DNA of 64,000 bases from Cellulosimicrobium composti (GCF_009711085.1 NZ_WMKA01000002.1:50276-114275), one strand, 5' to 3'. Shown: positions 44,501 to 53,268, numbered from the stretch's first letter. The notes: generated by a model not told the origin, from the letters alone. Numbers and translations are program-made.

Positions 44501-45336
44501 CGACGGTCCCGGAGCCCGTCACGCGCCTGGCCGCGGTCCTGCGCGCGGACAACCCCGGGCCCATGACGCTCGACGGCACGCGGTCGTACGTGCTGCGCGC
44601 GCCCGGTTCGGCGTCGTGCGTCGTGGTGGACCCGGGCCCGGACGACGCCGCGCACCTGGACGCGCTGGCCGCGGCGGGGCCGGTGGAGCTCGTGCTCGTC
44701 ACGCACCGTCACGCCGACCACACGGCGGGCTCGCCCGGGCTGCGGGCGCGCACGGGCGCGCCGGTGCGCGCCGCCGACCCCGACCACTGCCACGGTGGTG
44801 CCCCGCTGCGCGGCGGTGAGACGATCCGCGCCGCGGGCCTGCGGATCGAGGTGCTCGCCACGCCGGGCCACACCGCCGACTCGGTCTGCCTGGTCCTGCC
44901 CGACGACGACCCGGGCGGCACGGTGCTCACCGGCGACACCGTGCTCGGCACGGGCACGACGGTCATCGCCGAGCCCGACGGGTCGCTCGGGGACTACCTC
45001 GCGAGCCTCGACGCGCTGGAGGCCGTCGCGACCCGGGCGGTGCCCGGGCCGGCGACCGGTCTGCCCGGGCACGGACCGGTGGTCGACGACCTCGGGCAGC
45101 GCGTGCGCGCCTACCGCGCGCACCGGCACGAGCGCCTCGCCCAGGTCCGGGCGGCGCTCGCCGGCCTCGGGCTCGACCCGGCCGCGCCCGACGCGGTGGA
45201 CCGGGTCGTCGCGCACGTCTACGCCGACGTCGACCCGTCGGTCCGCGGCGCGGCCCGGCAGTCCGTCACGGCCCAGCTCGCCCACCTCGCGGCCACCGAC
45301 GGTCGCCCGGGCACGGGCCCCGCGGACGACCGCTGA
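44497..45336 (+). CDS. MBL-fold metallo-hydrolase (LACTB2-like)
   Basis: A 279-residue metallo-beta-lactamase-fold hydrolase. The metal site THRHADHTAG is near residue 68, ATPGHTADSV near 124, FTGD-type VLTGDTVLG near 145 and GLPGHGPVV near 187. A C-terminal helical domain follows, as in LACTB2-like hydrolases. Substrate unknown; ribonuclease or thioesterase activity is known for relatives. It overlaps the preceding gene as ATGA. Confidence 0.9.
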   Translation: MTTVPEPVTRLAAVLRADNPGPMTLDGTRSYVLRAPGSASCVVVDPGPDDAAHLDALAAAGPVELVLVTHRHADHTAGSPGLRARTGAPVRAADPDHCHGGAPLRGGETIRAAGLRIEVLATPGHTADSVCLVLPDDDPGGTVLTGDTVLGTGTTVIAEPDGSLGDYLASLDALEAVATRAVPGPATGLPGHGPVVDDLGQRVRAYRAHRHERLAQVRAALAGLGLDPAAPDAVDRVVAHVYADVDPSVRGAARQSVTAQLAHLAATDGRPGTGPADDR

Positions 45337-45365
45337 GTGTCGGTGGCCGCGGGCAGCATGGCGGG

Positions 45366-46238
45366 ATGACCACTCCACGACTCGGCATCGCGTACGTCCC
45401 GACCCACGCCCCCGAGACCCTGCGGCGGCTCGCCACGACCGCCGAGGAGGCGGGGCTCGACGACCTGTGGGTGTGGGAGGACTGCTTCAAGCAGTCGGGC
45501 CTCGCCTCCGCGGCCGCGGCGCTCGCGTGGACCGACCGCCTGCGGGTCGGCATCGGGCTCATGCCCGCCCCGCTGCGCAGCACGGCCGTCACGGCGATGG
45601 AGGTCGCGACGCTCGCCCGCACGTTCCCCGGGCGGCTCGTCCCGGGCGTCGGGCACGGCGTCCAGGACTGGATGGGTCAGGCCGGGGTGCGCGTCGCGTC
45701 GCCGCTGACGCTCCTCCGCGAGCACACCACCGCGCTGCGCCGCCTTCTCGCGGGCGAGGAGGTCACGACGTCGGGCCGGTACGTGACGCTCGACCGCGTG
45801 CGTCTCGACTGGCCGCCCACCGAGCCGGTGCCGCTGTGGCTCGGCGGCGTCGGCCCGCGGTCGCTCGCGCTCGCGGGCGAGCTGGGCGACGGCCTCATCC
45901 TCGCGAACGCGCTCACCCCGGACGACGTGCGCGGCGCGGTCGAGGCGGCCCGCGACGGCGGCGCCGGGGAGGGCTTCGACGTGCACGCGACGCTCATCGC
46001 CGCGACGGGCCCCCACGCGCAGGACCGCGTGGACCGCGAGGTCCCGCTGTGGGGGCGTGAGCCGGGTCAGGGCGTCGGCGCCGCGGGAGACGCGCAGGCG
46101 CTCGCGACGGCGGTCGGGGCGCTCGCCGACGCCGGGGCGACGGCCGTGGCGATCCAGCCGACAGCGGACGAGCCCGACGTCGAGGGCTTCGTGCGGTTCC
46201 TCGGGCGGGAGGTCGCGCCGCTGCTCAGCGCCCGCTGA
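45366..46238 (+). CDS. LLM-class flavin-dependent oxidoreductase (F420/FMN type)
   Basis: A 290-residue luciferase-like protein with LGIAYVPTHAPETL, GLDDLWVWEDCFKQSG, RLRVGIGLMPAPLRS and RLVPGVGHGVQDWMGQ. The short form and WVWEDCF segment resemble actinobacterial F420- or FMN-dependent oxidoreductases; cofactor and substrate are unclear. It starts 29 bases after the hydrolase stop, so it may be the third gene of that unit. Its 3' end overlaps the convergent gene by 14 bases. Confidence 0.87.
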   Translation: MTTPRLGIAYVPTHAPETLRRLATTAEEAGLDDLWVWEDCFKQSGLASAAAALAWTDRLRVGIGLMPAPLRSTAVTAMEVATLARTFPGRLVPGVGHGVQDWMGQAGVRVASPLTLLREHTTALRRLLAGEEVTTSGRYVTLDRVRLDWPPTEPVPLWLGGVGPRSLALAGELGDGLILANALTPDDVRGAVEAARDGGAGEGFDVHATLIAATGPHAQDRVDREVPLWGREPGQGVGAAGDAQALATAVGALADAGATAVAIQPTADEPDVEGFVRFLGREVAPLLSAR

Positions 46239-46539
46239 CGTGCGACGCGCGGGCGTCGGGCGAGGCGTCGTCGCGACGCTCGCGCAGCGCGTGGACCAGG
46301 GCGACGACCGCGCACACGAGCGCGACCGCGCCGACCGCGAGCGCGAGGCGACCCGGGAACGCGGCGTAGAGGTCGGACACCTCGCGCACGGGCAGACCCC
46401 ACTCGACCGCGGTCTGGCGCACCTCGCCGGCGATCACGCCGAGGCGGCCCGGCACGCGGGCGGCGACGGCGGAGACCCAGGCGAGGAGCTCCAGGACGGC
46501 CGAGGCAGCGGAGTGGGCACCGTTCGCGAGGGGGAACAC
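46225..46539 (-). CDS. hypothetical small membrane protein
   Basis: A 104-residue protein with a hydrophobic N-terminal stretch (about 5-28) and a clear helix at about 62-86, then a charged tail (RERRDDASPDARA). I do not recognise a family. The GTG start is six bases after a TAGGGT -10, so leaderless translation is likely. It overlaps the end of the convergent oxidoreductase gene. Confidence 0.6.
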   Translation of the reverse strand: MFPLANGAHSAASAVLELLAWVSAVAARVPGRLGVIAGEVRQTAVEWGLPVREVSDLYAAFPGRLALAVGAVALVCAVVALVHALRERRDDASPDARASHVSGR

Positions 46540-46598
46540 GCGCCCACCCTACCGGGACGGGACAGCGCGGGCATATCCGACAGCCCGGTCACATGGCC

Positions 46599-47681
46599 TC
46601 AGGTCAAGGGCTTGGCGAAGCACAGGGCGACGGGGTTGTCCTCGTCGTACGGTGGGAAGGCCCGCACCGCCCGGAAGCCGAGCGAGCGGTACAACGCGAT
46701 CGCGCCGGGCTGGCGGATGCCGGTCTCCAGCAAGAGCGTCGCTGCCCCGCGCTCGCGCGCGACCCCCTCGAGCCCGACGACGAGCGCTCGCCCCGTGCCC
46801 GTGCGGCGGGCCCGCTCCCGCACGAAGACCTTCTTCACCTCGAGCGCGTCCGCAGGCGCCCCCGGTGCGGGGACGCGCAGCGACGCGCACCCGAGCGGGT
46901 CGCCCTCCCGGTACGCGACGAGGGTCGCGACGACGTGCTCGCCCGTGCGGGCGTCGAGCGCGTCGAACCCGCCCGCGCTCTCGAGGCCGGCGAACAGCTC
47001 GGGGTAGAGCACGGCCGACGACGTCTCGTGCATCTCACGGCGCAGCGCGGCCGCGTCGGGGTCGTCCCACGCGACGGCGCGCAGCTCGACGTCCGTGCGC
47101 GGGAGGTCCGGGGCCGCCGCGGGCGCGAGGTCCGGTGCCGGCGCCGCGGGCGCGTCGGTGGGCAGGTCGAGCACGAAGCAGCGCGAGAGCGGGTCGCCCG
47201 CGTAGTGTCCGTACGACTCGGTGGGCGCGTAGCCGAGCGAGAGGTACAGGTCGATCGACTCGGGCTGGAGCGTCCCCGTCTCGAGGACGACGCGCTCCAG
47301 GCCTGCCGCCATCGCGCGCCGGTGCGCGGCCCGCATCGCGGTGCGCGCGTGCCCGCGCCCGCGGTGCTCCGGCTCGACCCACAGCCGCTTGACCTCACCG
47401 GTCCGCGGCGGGTGGACGCCGCCGCGCCCGTCGGGCTCCCCCGAGACGTCGCGCAGCGCGACGAAGGCGACCGGATCGCCCGCGTCGCGAACCACGAGGT
47501 TCGCGACGGCCGTCTCCGCCACGAACTCGCCCGCGTCCGGCGAGCCGTAGCGCGCGGCGATCTCGGCCTGCTGCCGCGCGCGCATCCGCTCGGCCGCCGG
47601 GTCGTCCCCGGCGACCGCGGTCACGGTGACGCCCGGCGCCGGCCGCGCGACGTCGTCGGGCAGGACGTGCGCCGAGGTCAC
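46599..47681 (-). CDS. tandem GNAT-domain acetyltransferase
   Basis: A 360-residue protein made of two GNAT domains. The first has [19 protein letters not shown] near residue 97 and [18 protein letters not shown]; the second has [19 protein letters not shown] near 285 and [18 protein letters not shown]. The domains are clear duplicates joined by a Pro/Ala-rich linker near 185-205. The double-GNAT layout recalls mycothiol synthase, but the motifs do not identify it as MshD. Its GTG overlaps the purQ stop as GTGA, so it is cotranslated with purine enzymes. Confidence 0.85.
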   Translation of the reverse strand: MTSAHVLPDDVARPAPGVTVTAVAGDDPAAERMRARQQAEIAARYGSPDAGEFVAETAVANLVVRDAGDPVAFVALRDVSGEPDGRGGVHPPRTGEVKRLWVEPEHRGRGHARTAMRAAHRRAMAAGLERVVLETGTLQPESIDLYLSLGYAPTESYGHYAGDPLSRCFVLDLPTDAPAAPAPDLAPAAAPDLPRTDVELRAVAWDDPDAAALRREMHETSSAVLYPELFAGLESAGGFDALDARTGEHVVATLVAYREGDPLGCASLRVPAPGAPADALEVKKVFVRERARRTGTGRALVVGLEGVARERGAATLLLETGIRQPGAIALYRSLGFRAVRAFPPYDEDNPVALCFAKPLT

Positions 47682-48397
47682 GCCCGGACGAGCGAGCCCA
47701 GGACGGACGTGAAGAAGCCGAGACCGTCGGTCCCGGCGCGGGGCCCGGCCTCGCTCGCGGGGCCGAAGCCCGCCTCGACGGCGTGCTCGGGGTGCGGCAT
47801 GAGGCCCACGACGTTGCCCGCGGCGTTGGTGATGCCCGCGATGCCGCGGCGCGACCCGTTCGGGTTCCAGCCCTCGTAGCGGAAGACGACCCGGCCCTCG
47901 GCCTCGAGCTCGTCGAGAGTCCGGTCGTCCGCGACGAACTGGCCGTCCTGGTTCTTCAACGGGACCGTGATGCGCTGGCCGGCCGCGTAGTCGCGCGTCC
48001 ACGCCGTGTCCGCGTTCTCGACCACGAGGACCTGCTCGCGGCACACGAAGTGCAGGTGGTCGTTCTTGACCATCGACCCCGGGAGCAGGTGCGCCTCGGT
48101 GAGGATCTGGAAGCCGTTGCAGATGCCGAGGACGGGCATACCGCCCTTCGCCGCGTCGACGACCGACTCCATGACCGGCGCGAAGCGGCTGATCGCGCCC
48201 GCGCGCAGGTAGTCGCCGTACGAGAAGCCGCCGGGCAGGACGACGGCGTCCACGCCGTGCAGGTCCGCGTCCGCGTGCCACAGCGACACGGCCTCGCCGC
48301 CCGCGAGGCGCACCGCGCGCGCCGCGTCGCGGTCGTCGAGGGTGCCGGGGAACGTGACGACACCGACCTTGGCCGTCGCGAGAGCCGAGGCGGTCAT
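47678..48397 (-). CDS. purQ: phosphoribosylformylglycinamidine synthase subunit PurQ
   Basis: A 239-residue class I glutamine amidotransferase giving ammonia to Pur[18 protein letters not shown] is at the N-terminus, the nucleophile Cys is in [11 protein letters not shown] near residue 90, and the His/Glu pair is in MPHPEHAVE near 200. The ATG overlaps the purS stop as ATGA, and the stop overlaps the GNAT start. The promoter is ahead of purS. Confidence 0.97.
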   Translation of the reverse strand: MTASALATAKVGVVTFPGTLDDRDAARAVRLAGGEAVSLWHADADLHGVDAVVLPGGFSYGDYLRAGAISRFAPVMESVVDAAKGGMPVLGICNGFQILTEAHLLPGSMVKNDHLHFVCREQVLVVENADTAWTRDYAAGQRITVPLKNQDGQFVADDRTLDELEAEGRVVFRYEGWNPNGSRRGIAGITNAAGNVVGLMPHPEHAVEAGFGPASEAGPRAGTDGLGFFTSVLGSLVRA

Positions 48398-48684
48398 CAG
48401 GCGAGGCCCTGGGACGTGACGGTCGCGGCGGCGTCGGCCTCGATGTCGGCGACGCGCACGACGTCCTCGATCACCGGGTTCGACAGGAGCGTGACCGCGG
48501 CCTGCTCGGCGGCGGCGAGGACCTCCGGCGTGACCTCGCCGTCGACCTCGAGCTCGAACCGCTTGCCCTGGCGGACCGACGTGAACTGGGTGAACCCGAG
48601 GCGCGGCAGCGCCCCGACGACGGCCTTGCCCTGCGGGTCCAGGATCTCGGGCTTGGGCATGACCTCGACGACGACGCGTCCCAC
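48397..48684 (-). CDS. purS: phosphoribosylformylglycinamidine synthase subunit PurS
   Basis: A 95-residue Pur[19 protein letters not shown] and FELEVDG. It bridges PurL and PurQ in the FGAM synthase complex. GTG start with AAGGAG five bases upstream. Its leader of about 120 bases is rich in hairpins, for example GGGCCGGG/CCCGGCCC. Confidence 0.96.
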   Translation of the reverse strand: MGRVVVEVMPKPEILDPQGKAVVGALPRLGFTQFTSVRQGKRFELEVDGEVTPEVLAAAEQAAVTLLSNPVIEDVVRVADIEADAAATVTSQGLA

Positions 48685-48806
48685 GGGGGCTCCTTGGCGA
48701 GAGTGTTCGGGAGGGCCGGGGCTCCGGGATCCCGGCCCACGTCACGGGCGTCGAGGACGCCCGGTGCGACGGGACGAGCGGGAGCCGACGGCGGGATTCC
48801 GCGCCC

Positions 48807-48814
48807 AGTCTACC
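48807..48814 (-). promoter_or_regulatory. purS -10 element (GGTAGACT)
   Basis: GGTAGACT on the minus strand, about 120 bases before the purS start, identical to the octamer before purL and purD. Confidence 0.5.
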
Positions 48815-48861
48815 GGGCGCGCGCACCCTTCTCGTCGGCCGTCCGCGGCCTGGGCGCGCGC

Positions 48862-49431
48862 TCAGCCGGCGGCGGCGCGCGGCGGGTCCGGCGGCTCGAC
48901 GGGGATGTTGCCGAGGAGGACGTGCTTGCGCCACGCCCGCGCGACGTGGGACCGCCGGAACACGAACCCCGTTCCGAGGCTGACCGCGCACCAGACCGCC
49001 GCGTACCAGGGCTCCGGCCGGGTCACGTCGTTCGAGAAGAGGACGTGAGACAGGACGGGCCACCCGTAGAAGACGGCCAGCGCGGTCCCCAGGCTGCCCA
49101 GGGTCACGCGCCAGGGGTAGAGCGGCCCGTGGATGTCGTCCGCGACCCACCACCAGTACCGCGCGGGGAGGCGGACGTCGAACGCGCGGTAGAGCAGCCA
49201 GCGCCCGAACGGGGGGTGCTCGCGCCACCGCAGCGCCCATCCGGCGCGCACGAGGCCCCACGCCTCGCGGGCGCCGATCCCGGCGTGCGCGTCGTCGGCG
49301 CCCGACGCGTCGTCGAGGTCGAGGAGGAGCGCGAGCGCCTCCTCGCCGTGGCGGTCGCGCCATCGTCGCGGGTAGGCGTGCAGCCAGAACCGCGCGGACC
49401 GCTCGTACCGGCTCGCCCGGCCGGCGGTCAT
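48862..49431 (-). CDS. hypothetical membrane protein paired with PadR
   Basis: A 189-residue protein: a basic, Trp/Arg-rich N-terminal half ([19 protein letters not shown]) resembling proteins often found next to PadR regulators, two hydrophobic helices near 108-130 and 140-158, and a basic tail. Function unknown. The ATG overlaps the padR stop as ATGA, so it is the likely regulated partner. Confidence 0.7.
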   Translation of the reverse strand: MTAGRASRYERSARFWLHAYPRRWRDRHGEEALALLLDLDDASGADDAHAGIGAREAWGLVRAGWALRWREHPPFGRWLLYRAFDVRLPARYWWWVADDIHGPLYPWRVTLGSLGTALAVFYGWPVLSHVLFSNDVTRPEPWYAAVWCAVSLGTGFVFRRSHVARAWRKHVLLGNIPVEPPDPPRAAAG

Positions 49432-49799
49432 GCTCCGGTCCCCGCGAGGCCCGCGCCGGACGCCTCCGGTCCGCGACCGTCGAGGGACCGCCGCGCGCGC
49501 TCCGCGAGCTCGGCGAGGCGCAGCGTCTCGGCACGGGCGGCGCGACGCCCGGTGTCGGTGGCCCTGTAGTAGCGCCGCAGCCGACCCTCCACGACCTCCT
49601 CGCCCGCCGCCTCCACCAGCCCGGCCGCGACCAGACGGTCGAGGTTGCCGTACAGGGTGCCCGCTCCGAGGCGGGTCCGGCCGTCGGACAGCTCGCGCAC
49701 GGTCTTGATCACGGCGTAGCCGTGCAGCGCCTCGCCGCTGAGGGCGAGCAGGACGAGATAGGCCTGCTCGGTCATGCGGAAGGCCGAGGAACGGGTCAT
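49428..49799 (-). CDS. PadR family transcriptional regulator (short form)
   Basis: A 123-residue regulator with winged helix [18 protein letters not shown] and [19 protein letters not shown], then a C-terminal dimerisation helix. The ATG is six bases downstream of a TATATA -10, hence leaderless. The operator overlaps the -10. It is followed directly by the membrane protein gene. Confidence 0.9.
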   Translation of the reverse strand: MTRSSAFRMTEQAYLVLLALSGEALHGYAVIKTVRELSDGRTRLGAGTLYGNLDRLVAAGLVEAAGEEVVEGRLRRYYRATDTGRRAARAETLRLAELAERARRSLDGRGPEASGAGLAGTGA

Positions 49800-49802
49800 G
49801 GA

Positions 49803-49834
49803 CGATATATATCGAGTGACGAGTTATAAGGCAA
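49803..49834 (-). promoter_or_regulatory. padR promoter with palindromic operator
   Basis: TTGCCT (49834-49829), 17 bases, TATATA (49811-49806). The perfect 12-base palindrome CGATATATATCG (49803-49814) covers the -10. It is an A+T-rich island in the window. Confidence 0.75.
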
Positions 49835-49838
49835 GCCC

Positions 49839-49867
49839 TCGACCGTGTCGGCAGGTCGGGCTAGAGT
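49839..49867 (+). promoter_or_regulatory. promoter of the SOS-box transcript
   Basis: TCGACC (49839-49844), 17 bases, TAGAGT (49862-49867). The distance to the GTG at 49875 (seven bases) is that of a leaderless gene. It is back-to-back with the padR promoter. Confidence 0.6.
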
Positions 49868-49882
49868 CGAACACGTGTTCGA
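49867..49882. promoter_or_regulatory. LexA (SOS) box
   Basis: TCGAACACGTGTTCGA is a perfect 16-base palindrome that fits the actinobacterial SOS box TCGAAC-N4-GTTCGA. It overlaps the -10 and the expected start of transcription. Confidence 0.8.
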
Positions 49883-49899
49883 GACGCACGCTCGGCACG

Positions 49900-49938
49900 G
49901 TGCGAGGGCGGGGTCCTGCCCCTTCCCCGCCCTCGCAC
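49900..49938. terminator. perfect hairpin between SOS box and HNH gene
   Basis: GTGCGAGGGCGGGG and CCCCGCCCTCGCAC are a perfect 14-base stem around an 11-base loop. It lies inside the SOS transcript, 31 bases before the HNH start. Confidence 0.6.
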
Positions 49939-49969
49939 GAATCCGGCCCGAGGCGCAGGGAGGTCCCGC

Positions 49970-50317
49970 GTGCCAGCACCGCTCGTCCCCGTCCCGGCGG
50001 ACCGTCCGAGGACGCGCCCGTCGCCGCAGACCGTCGCGCGCGTGCTCGTGCGCGACGCGACGTGCGTGTTCCCGGGGTGCCGCGTCCCGGCGTTCCGGTG
50101 CGACCTCGACCACGTCGTCGCGCCGCGGCCGGGAGCGGACGACGACGTGTGGGAGGCCGCGCAGGAGGCGGGCAACCTCGTCGCGCTGTGCCGGCACCAC
50201 CGCGTGGTGCGCGCCCGCGACGGCTGGCGCCCGGCCCTGCTCGCCGACGGCGCGGTCCGGTGGACGGCGCCCAGCGGGCACACGTACGTCCGCCCGGGCG
50301 CCGCGCGGAGCGCGTGA
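49970..50317 (+). CDS. HNH endonuclease domain remnant of a DUF222/13E12-type protein
   Basis: A 115-residue protein equal to the C-terminal HNH part of actinobacterial DUF222-HNH proteins, which are usually over 400 residues. It has RVLVRDATCVFPGCRVP, the HNH core FRCDLDHVVAP and NLVALCRHHRVVRARDGW, then WTAPSGHTYVRP. The GTG has GGGAGGT five bases upstream, so it may still be made. The DUF222 half is absent. A relic family start (GTGTTCGAG at 49875) directly after the SOS box is in a different frame. It could be a decaying gene or a minimal nuclease. Confidence 0.7.
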   Translation: MPAPLVPVPADRPRTRPSPQTVARVLVRDATCVFPGCRVPAFRCDLDHVVAPRPGADDDVWEAAQEAGNLVALCRHHRVVRARDGWRPALLADGAVRWTAPSGHTYVRPGAARSA

Positions 50318-50320
50318 CGC

Positions 50321-51313
50321 TCAGCCGAGGGGCGAGCCCGTGAGCCGCTCGTACGCCTCGAGGTAGCGCGCGCGGGTCCGGGCGACGACGTCGGCCGGCA
50401 GCGACGGCGGCGGGGTGTCCGACGCGCGGTCCCACCCGGAGGCGGGCGACGTGAGCCAGTCGCGCACGTACTGCTTGTCGAAGCTTGGCTGCGCACGGCC
50501 CGGCTCCCACTGGTCCGCGGGCCAGAACCGCGACGAGTCCGGCGTCAGCACCTCGTCGCCGAGGACCGTCTCGCCGGTCGTGGGGTCGACGCCGAACTCG
50601 AGCTTCGTGTCCGCGAGGATCACGCCGCGCTCGCGCGCGACCTGCTCGGCGCGCGCGTAGACCGCGAGCGTGAGGTCGCGCAGGCGCGTGGCGTCGTCGA
50701 GGCCGATCTGCGCGGCGACCACGTCGAACGAGACGTTCTCGTCGTGCTCGCCGACGGCCGCCTTGGTCGCGGGCGTGAAGATCGGCTCGGGCAGGCGCGA
50801 CCCGTCCACGAGACCGTCCGGCAGCGGGACGCCGCAGACCTCGCCCCGGGCGCGGTACTCGACGAGCCCGGAGCCGGTGAGGTAGCCGCGCGCCACGCAC
50901 TCGACGGGGAACATGTCGAGGCGGCGGCAGATCATCGCGCGCCCGGCGACGACGTCGGGCACGAGTCCGTCGCCCGGCTCCGACGACACCTCGGTCGACA
51001 CGACGTGGTTCGGCACGAGGTCGGCGAGCTGCTCGAACCACCACAGGCTGAGCTGCGTGAGGACGACCCCCTTGTCCGGGATACCGGGCGAGAGCACGTG
51101 GTCGTACGCGCTGACGCGGTCGCTCGCGACGACGAGCACCACGTCGCCGAGCGGGTGCACGCCGCCGAGCGCGGGCAGGTCCGGCTCGTAGAGGTCGCGC
51201 ACCTTGCCGGAGTACACGTGCGTCCAGCCGGGCAGGTCGAGCGCCGCCGTGTCGAGGGCGTCGGCCTCGCCGAGCGAGAGGGCCGAGGCAGGGTCGAGAG
51301 GGGTGTCGGTCAC
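50321..51313 (-). CDS. purC: phosphoribosylaminoimidazole-succinocarboxamide synthase
   Basis: A 330-residue SAICAR synthetase of the longer type. It has HVYSGKVRDLYE near residue 32, VVASDRVSAYD, VECVARGYLTGSG, and LADTKLEFGVD near 230; the tail QPSFDKQYVRDWL is characteristic. It joins aspartate to CAIR. GTG start; CTAGGG close upstream could be a -10 of a leaderless mRNA or serve as a weak ribosome-binding site. Confidence 0.96.
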   Translation of the reverse strand: MTDTPLDPASALSLGEADALDTAALDLPGWTHVYSGKVRDLYEPDLPALGGVHPLGDVVLVVASDRVSAYDHVLSPGIPDKGVVLTQLSLWWFEQLADLVPNHVVSTEVSSEPGDGLVPDVVAGRAMICRRLDMFPVECVARGYLTGSGLVEYRARGEVCGVPLPDGLVDGSRLPEPIFTPATKAAVGEHDENVSFDVVAAQIGLDDATRLRDLTLAVYARAEQVARERGVILADTKLEFGVDPTTGETVLGDEVLTPDSSRFWPADQWEPGRAQPSFDKQYVRDWLTSPASGWDRASDTPPPSLPADVVARTRARYLEAYERLTGSPLG

Positions 51314-51531
51314 GGCCCCTAGTCTCGCACCGGCCGTCGCGGGCGCGGCACGATGTCCGACGACCGGTCGGTCAGCCTGTCAGCCTGCCTCGCCGGACCG
51401 GCGGTCCGACCTGGCGGCTCGAACCGGCGTCCCGTCCCGGCGGCCCCTCGGACGGCGCCGAGACGCCTCGCCCGACGGCACGGGACCGCGACCACCGCCG
51501 AGCCCGGCGCGACGAACGCCGCCGAAGCCGC

Positions 51532-51537
51532 TACTGT
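51532..51537 (+). promoter_or_regulatory. -10 of the protease gene
   Basis: TACTGT lies 17 bases before the CebR-like operator. No clear -35 is visible. Confidence 0.4.
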
Positions 51538-51553
51538 GCCGTCAGGACGGTCG

Positions 51554-51567
51554 TGGGAGCGCTCCCT
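51554..51567. promoter_or_regulatory. CebR/CelR-type operator
   Basis: TGGGAGCGCTCCCT matches 13 of 14 positions of the known CebR/CelR box TGGGAGCGCTCCCA, used by LacI-family repressors released by cello-oligosaccharides. It lies just after the expected transcription start of the protease gene. Confidence 0.65.
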
Positions 51568-51672
51568 CACCGTCGGGGGCCTGCATCGGAGCGACCCCCT
51601 CGGGGGCGCCTGCACCGCTGTCCCGGCCCGGCCGACGACGGCGGGGTCGACATCCGCACCGAGGAGGCAACG

Positions 51673-53268
51673 ATGCACCACGGCACGATGCACCATCGCC
51701 TGACAGCGCTAGCAAGCGGGATCGGGGTGGTCGTCGCGAGCGTCGGGCTCGCGACGGCCGCGAGCGCGAGCGCACCCGCCGGCACCCCGACGTCCGCCGG
51801 GAGCGCGGTCCCCGCGCTGCTCGCCGGGCCCGTCCCGAGTCCTGACGATCTGTCCCCCGGCCAGCTCCACGCGCTCGAGCGCGACCTGGGCCTCGACGCG
51901 GCCGGCGTCGCGGACCGCCTCGCGCTCGACGCCGCGACCGGCGCCGTCGAGCAGGCACTGAGCGGCGGCCTGGGCGCGGCGTACGCCGGCACGTGGGTCG
52001 ACGCCGACGCCGCGACGCCCGTCGTCGCCGTCACCGACCCGGCCGCGGTCCCCGAGGTCGAGGCGGCGGGCGCCGAGGCCGTCGTCGTGGAGCGCGGCCT
52101 CGCCGAGCTCGACGCCGTCGCCACCGGGCTGGACCAGGTGTCGACGCCCGACGCCGTCCAGGCCTGGTACGTCGACGTGACGACGAACGAGGTCGTCGTC
52201 GAGTCGCTCGACCCGGCCGCTGCGGAGGCGTTCGTCGCGGCCTCGGGGGTCGACCCGGCCGCCGTCCGCACCGAGGTCGTCGACGCGCCGTACGAGCTCA
52301 CGGCCGACGTGCGCGGCGGCGACCGGTACATCACCCGCGACCCGGGCGCGTCGTCGGGGTCGGCGTGCTCGATCGGCTTCGCCGTCCAGGGCGGCTTCGT
52401 CACGGCCGGGCACTGCGGCGCCGCGGGCAAGGAGGTGCTCACGGCGGGCTGGGCGCGCATGGGCACCGTCCAGGCGGCATCGTTCCCCGGCCACGACTAC
52501 GCCTGGGTGCGCGTCGACGCCGGGTTCTCCCCCGTCCCGCGGGTCAACAACTACGCGGGCGGCACGGTCGACGTCGCCGGGTCCGCCGAGGCGCCGGTGG
52601 GCGCGTCCGTCTGCCGCTCCGGCGCGACGACGGGCTGGCGCTGCGGCGTCATCGAGCAGAAGAACATCACCGTGAACTACGGCAACGGCGACATCCCCGG
52701 CCTCGTGCGCGGCAGCGCGTGCGCCGAGGGCGGCGACTCGGGCGGCTCCGTGATCTCGGGGAACCAGGCGCAGGGCGTGACCTCGGGCCGCATCAACGAC
52801 TGCTCCAACGGCGGCAAGTTCATCTACCAGCCCGTCAACCCGATCCTCTCGGCGTACGGGCTGTCGCTCGTCACGACCGGCGGCGGGTCGGGCAGCGCGC
52901 TCGTCGGGCTCGCGGGCAAGTGCATCGACGTGCCGGGCTCCGACTTCAGCGACGGCAAGCGGCTGCAGCTCTGGACGTGCAACGGCACGAACGCCCAGCG
53001 GTGGACGTTCGAGTCCGACGGCACGGTCCGCGCGGGCGGCAAGTGCATGGACGTGGCCTGGGCCGCCACGGCCGACGGGACCGCCGTCCAGCTCGCGAAC
53101 TGCAGCGGCCACCCCGCCCAGCAGTTCGTGCTGAGCGGCGCGGGCGACCTCGTGTCCGTCCTCGCGAACAAGTGCGTCGACGTGCCGAGCAGCAACAGCA
53201 CCGACGGGACGAAGCTCCAGATCTGGACGTGCAACGGCACCGCGGCCCAGAAGTGGCACCGAGCCTGA
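51673..53268 (+). CDS. secreted S1E serine protease with C-terminal ricin-B lectin domain
   Basis: A 531-residue preproprotein. Residues 1-32 are a signal peptide (ending ASASA), then an alpha-lytic/streptogrisin-type propeptide to about 205. The chymotrypsin-fold domain has His in TAGHCG (about 246), Asp in HDYAWV (about 275) and Ser in GGDSGGS (about 356). The C-terminal 125 residues are a beta-trefoil lectin (CBM13) with three QxW/F repeats: AQRW, AQQF, AQKW. Size and layout match Rarobacter protease I, a yeast-lytic enzyme whose lectin domain binds mannose. GGAGG precedes the ATG. Lysis of fungal walls is inferred. Confidence 0.92.
   Translation: MHHGTMHHRLTALASGIGVVVASVGLATAASASAPAGTPTSAGSAVPALLAGPVPSPDDLSPGQLHALERDLGLDAAGVADRLALDAATGAVEQALSGGLGAAYAGTWVDADAATPVVAVTDPAAVPEVEAAGAEAVVVERGLAELDAVATGLDQVSTPDAVQAWYVDVTTNEVVVESLDPAAAEAFVAASGVDPAAVRTEVVDAPYELTADVRGGDRYITRDPGASSGSACSIGFAVQGGFVTAGHCGAAGKEVLTAGWARMGTVQAASFPGHDYAWVRVDAGFSPVPRVNNYAGGTVDVAGSAEAPVGASVCRSGATTGWRCGVIEQKNITVNYGNGDIPGLVRGSACAEGGDSGGSVISGNQAQGVTSGRINDCSNGGKFIYQPVNPILSAYGLSLVTTGGGSGSALVGLAGKCIDVPGSDFSDGKRLQLWTCNGTNAQRWTFESDGTVRAGGKCMDVAWAATADGTAVQLANCSGHPAQQFVLSGAGDLVSVLANKCVDVPSSNSTDGTKLQIWTCNGTAAQKWHRA

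Larger units (their letters stand above)
51314..51672. other. intergenic region between purC and protease gene
   Basis: This 359-base region holds the purC promoter at its left end and the protease promoter and CebR-like operator at its right. I see no gene or RNA in the middle. Confidence 0.5.

Noticed and set aside
46599..47681. Mycothiol synthase (MshD)
   Set aside because: The two-GNAT layout matches, but the motifs and operon position do not support this specific assignment.
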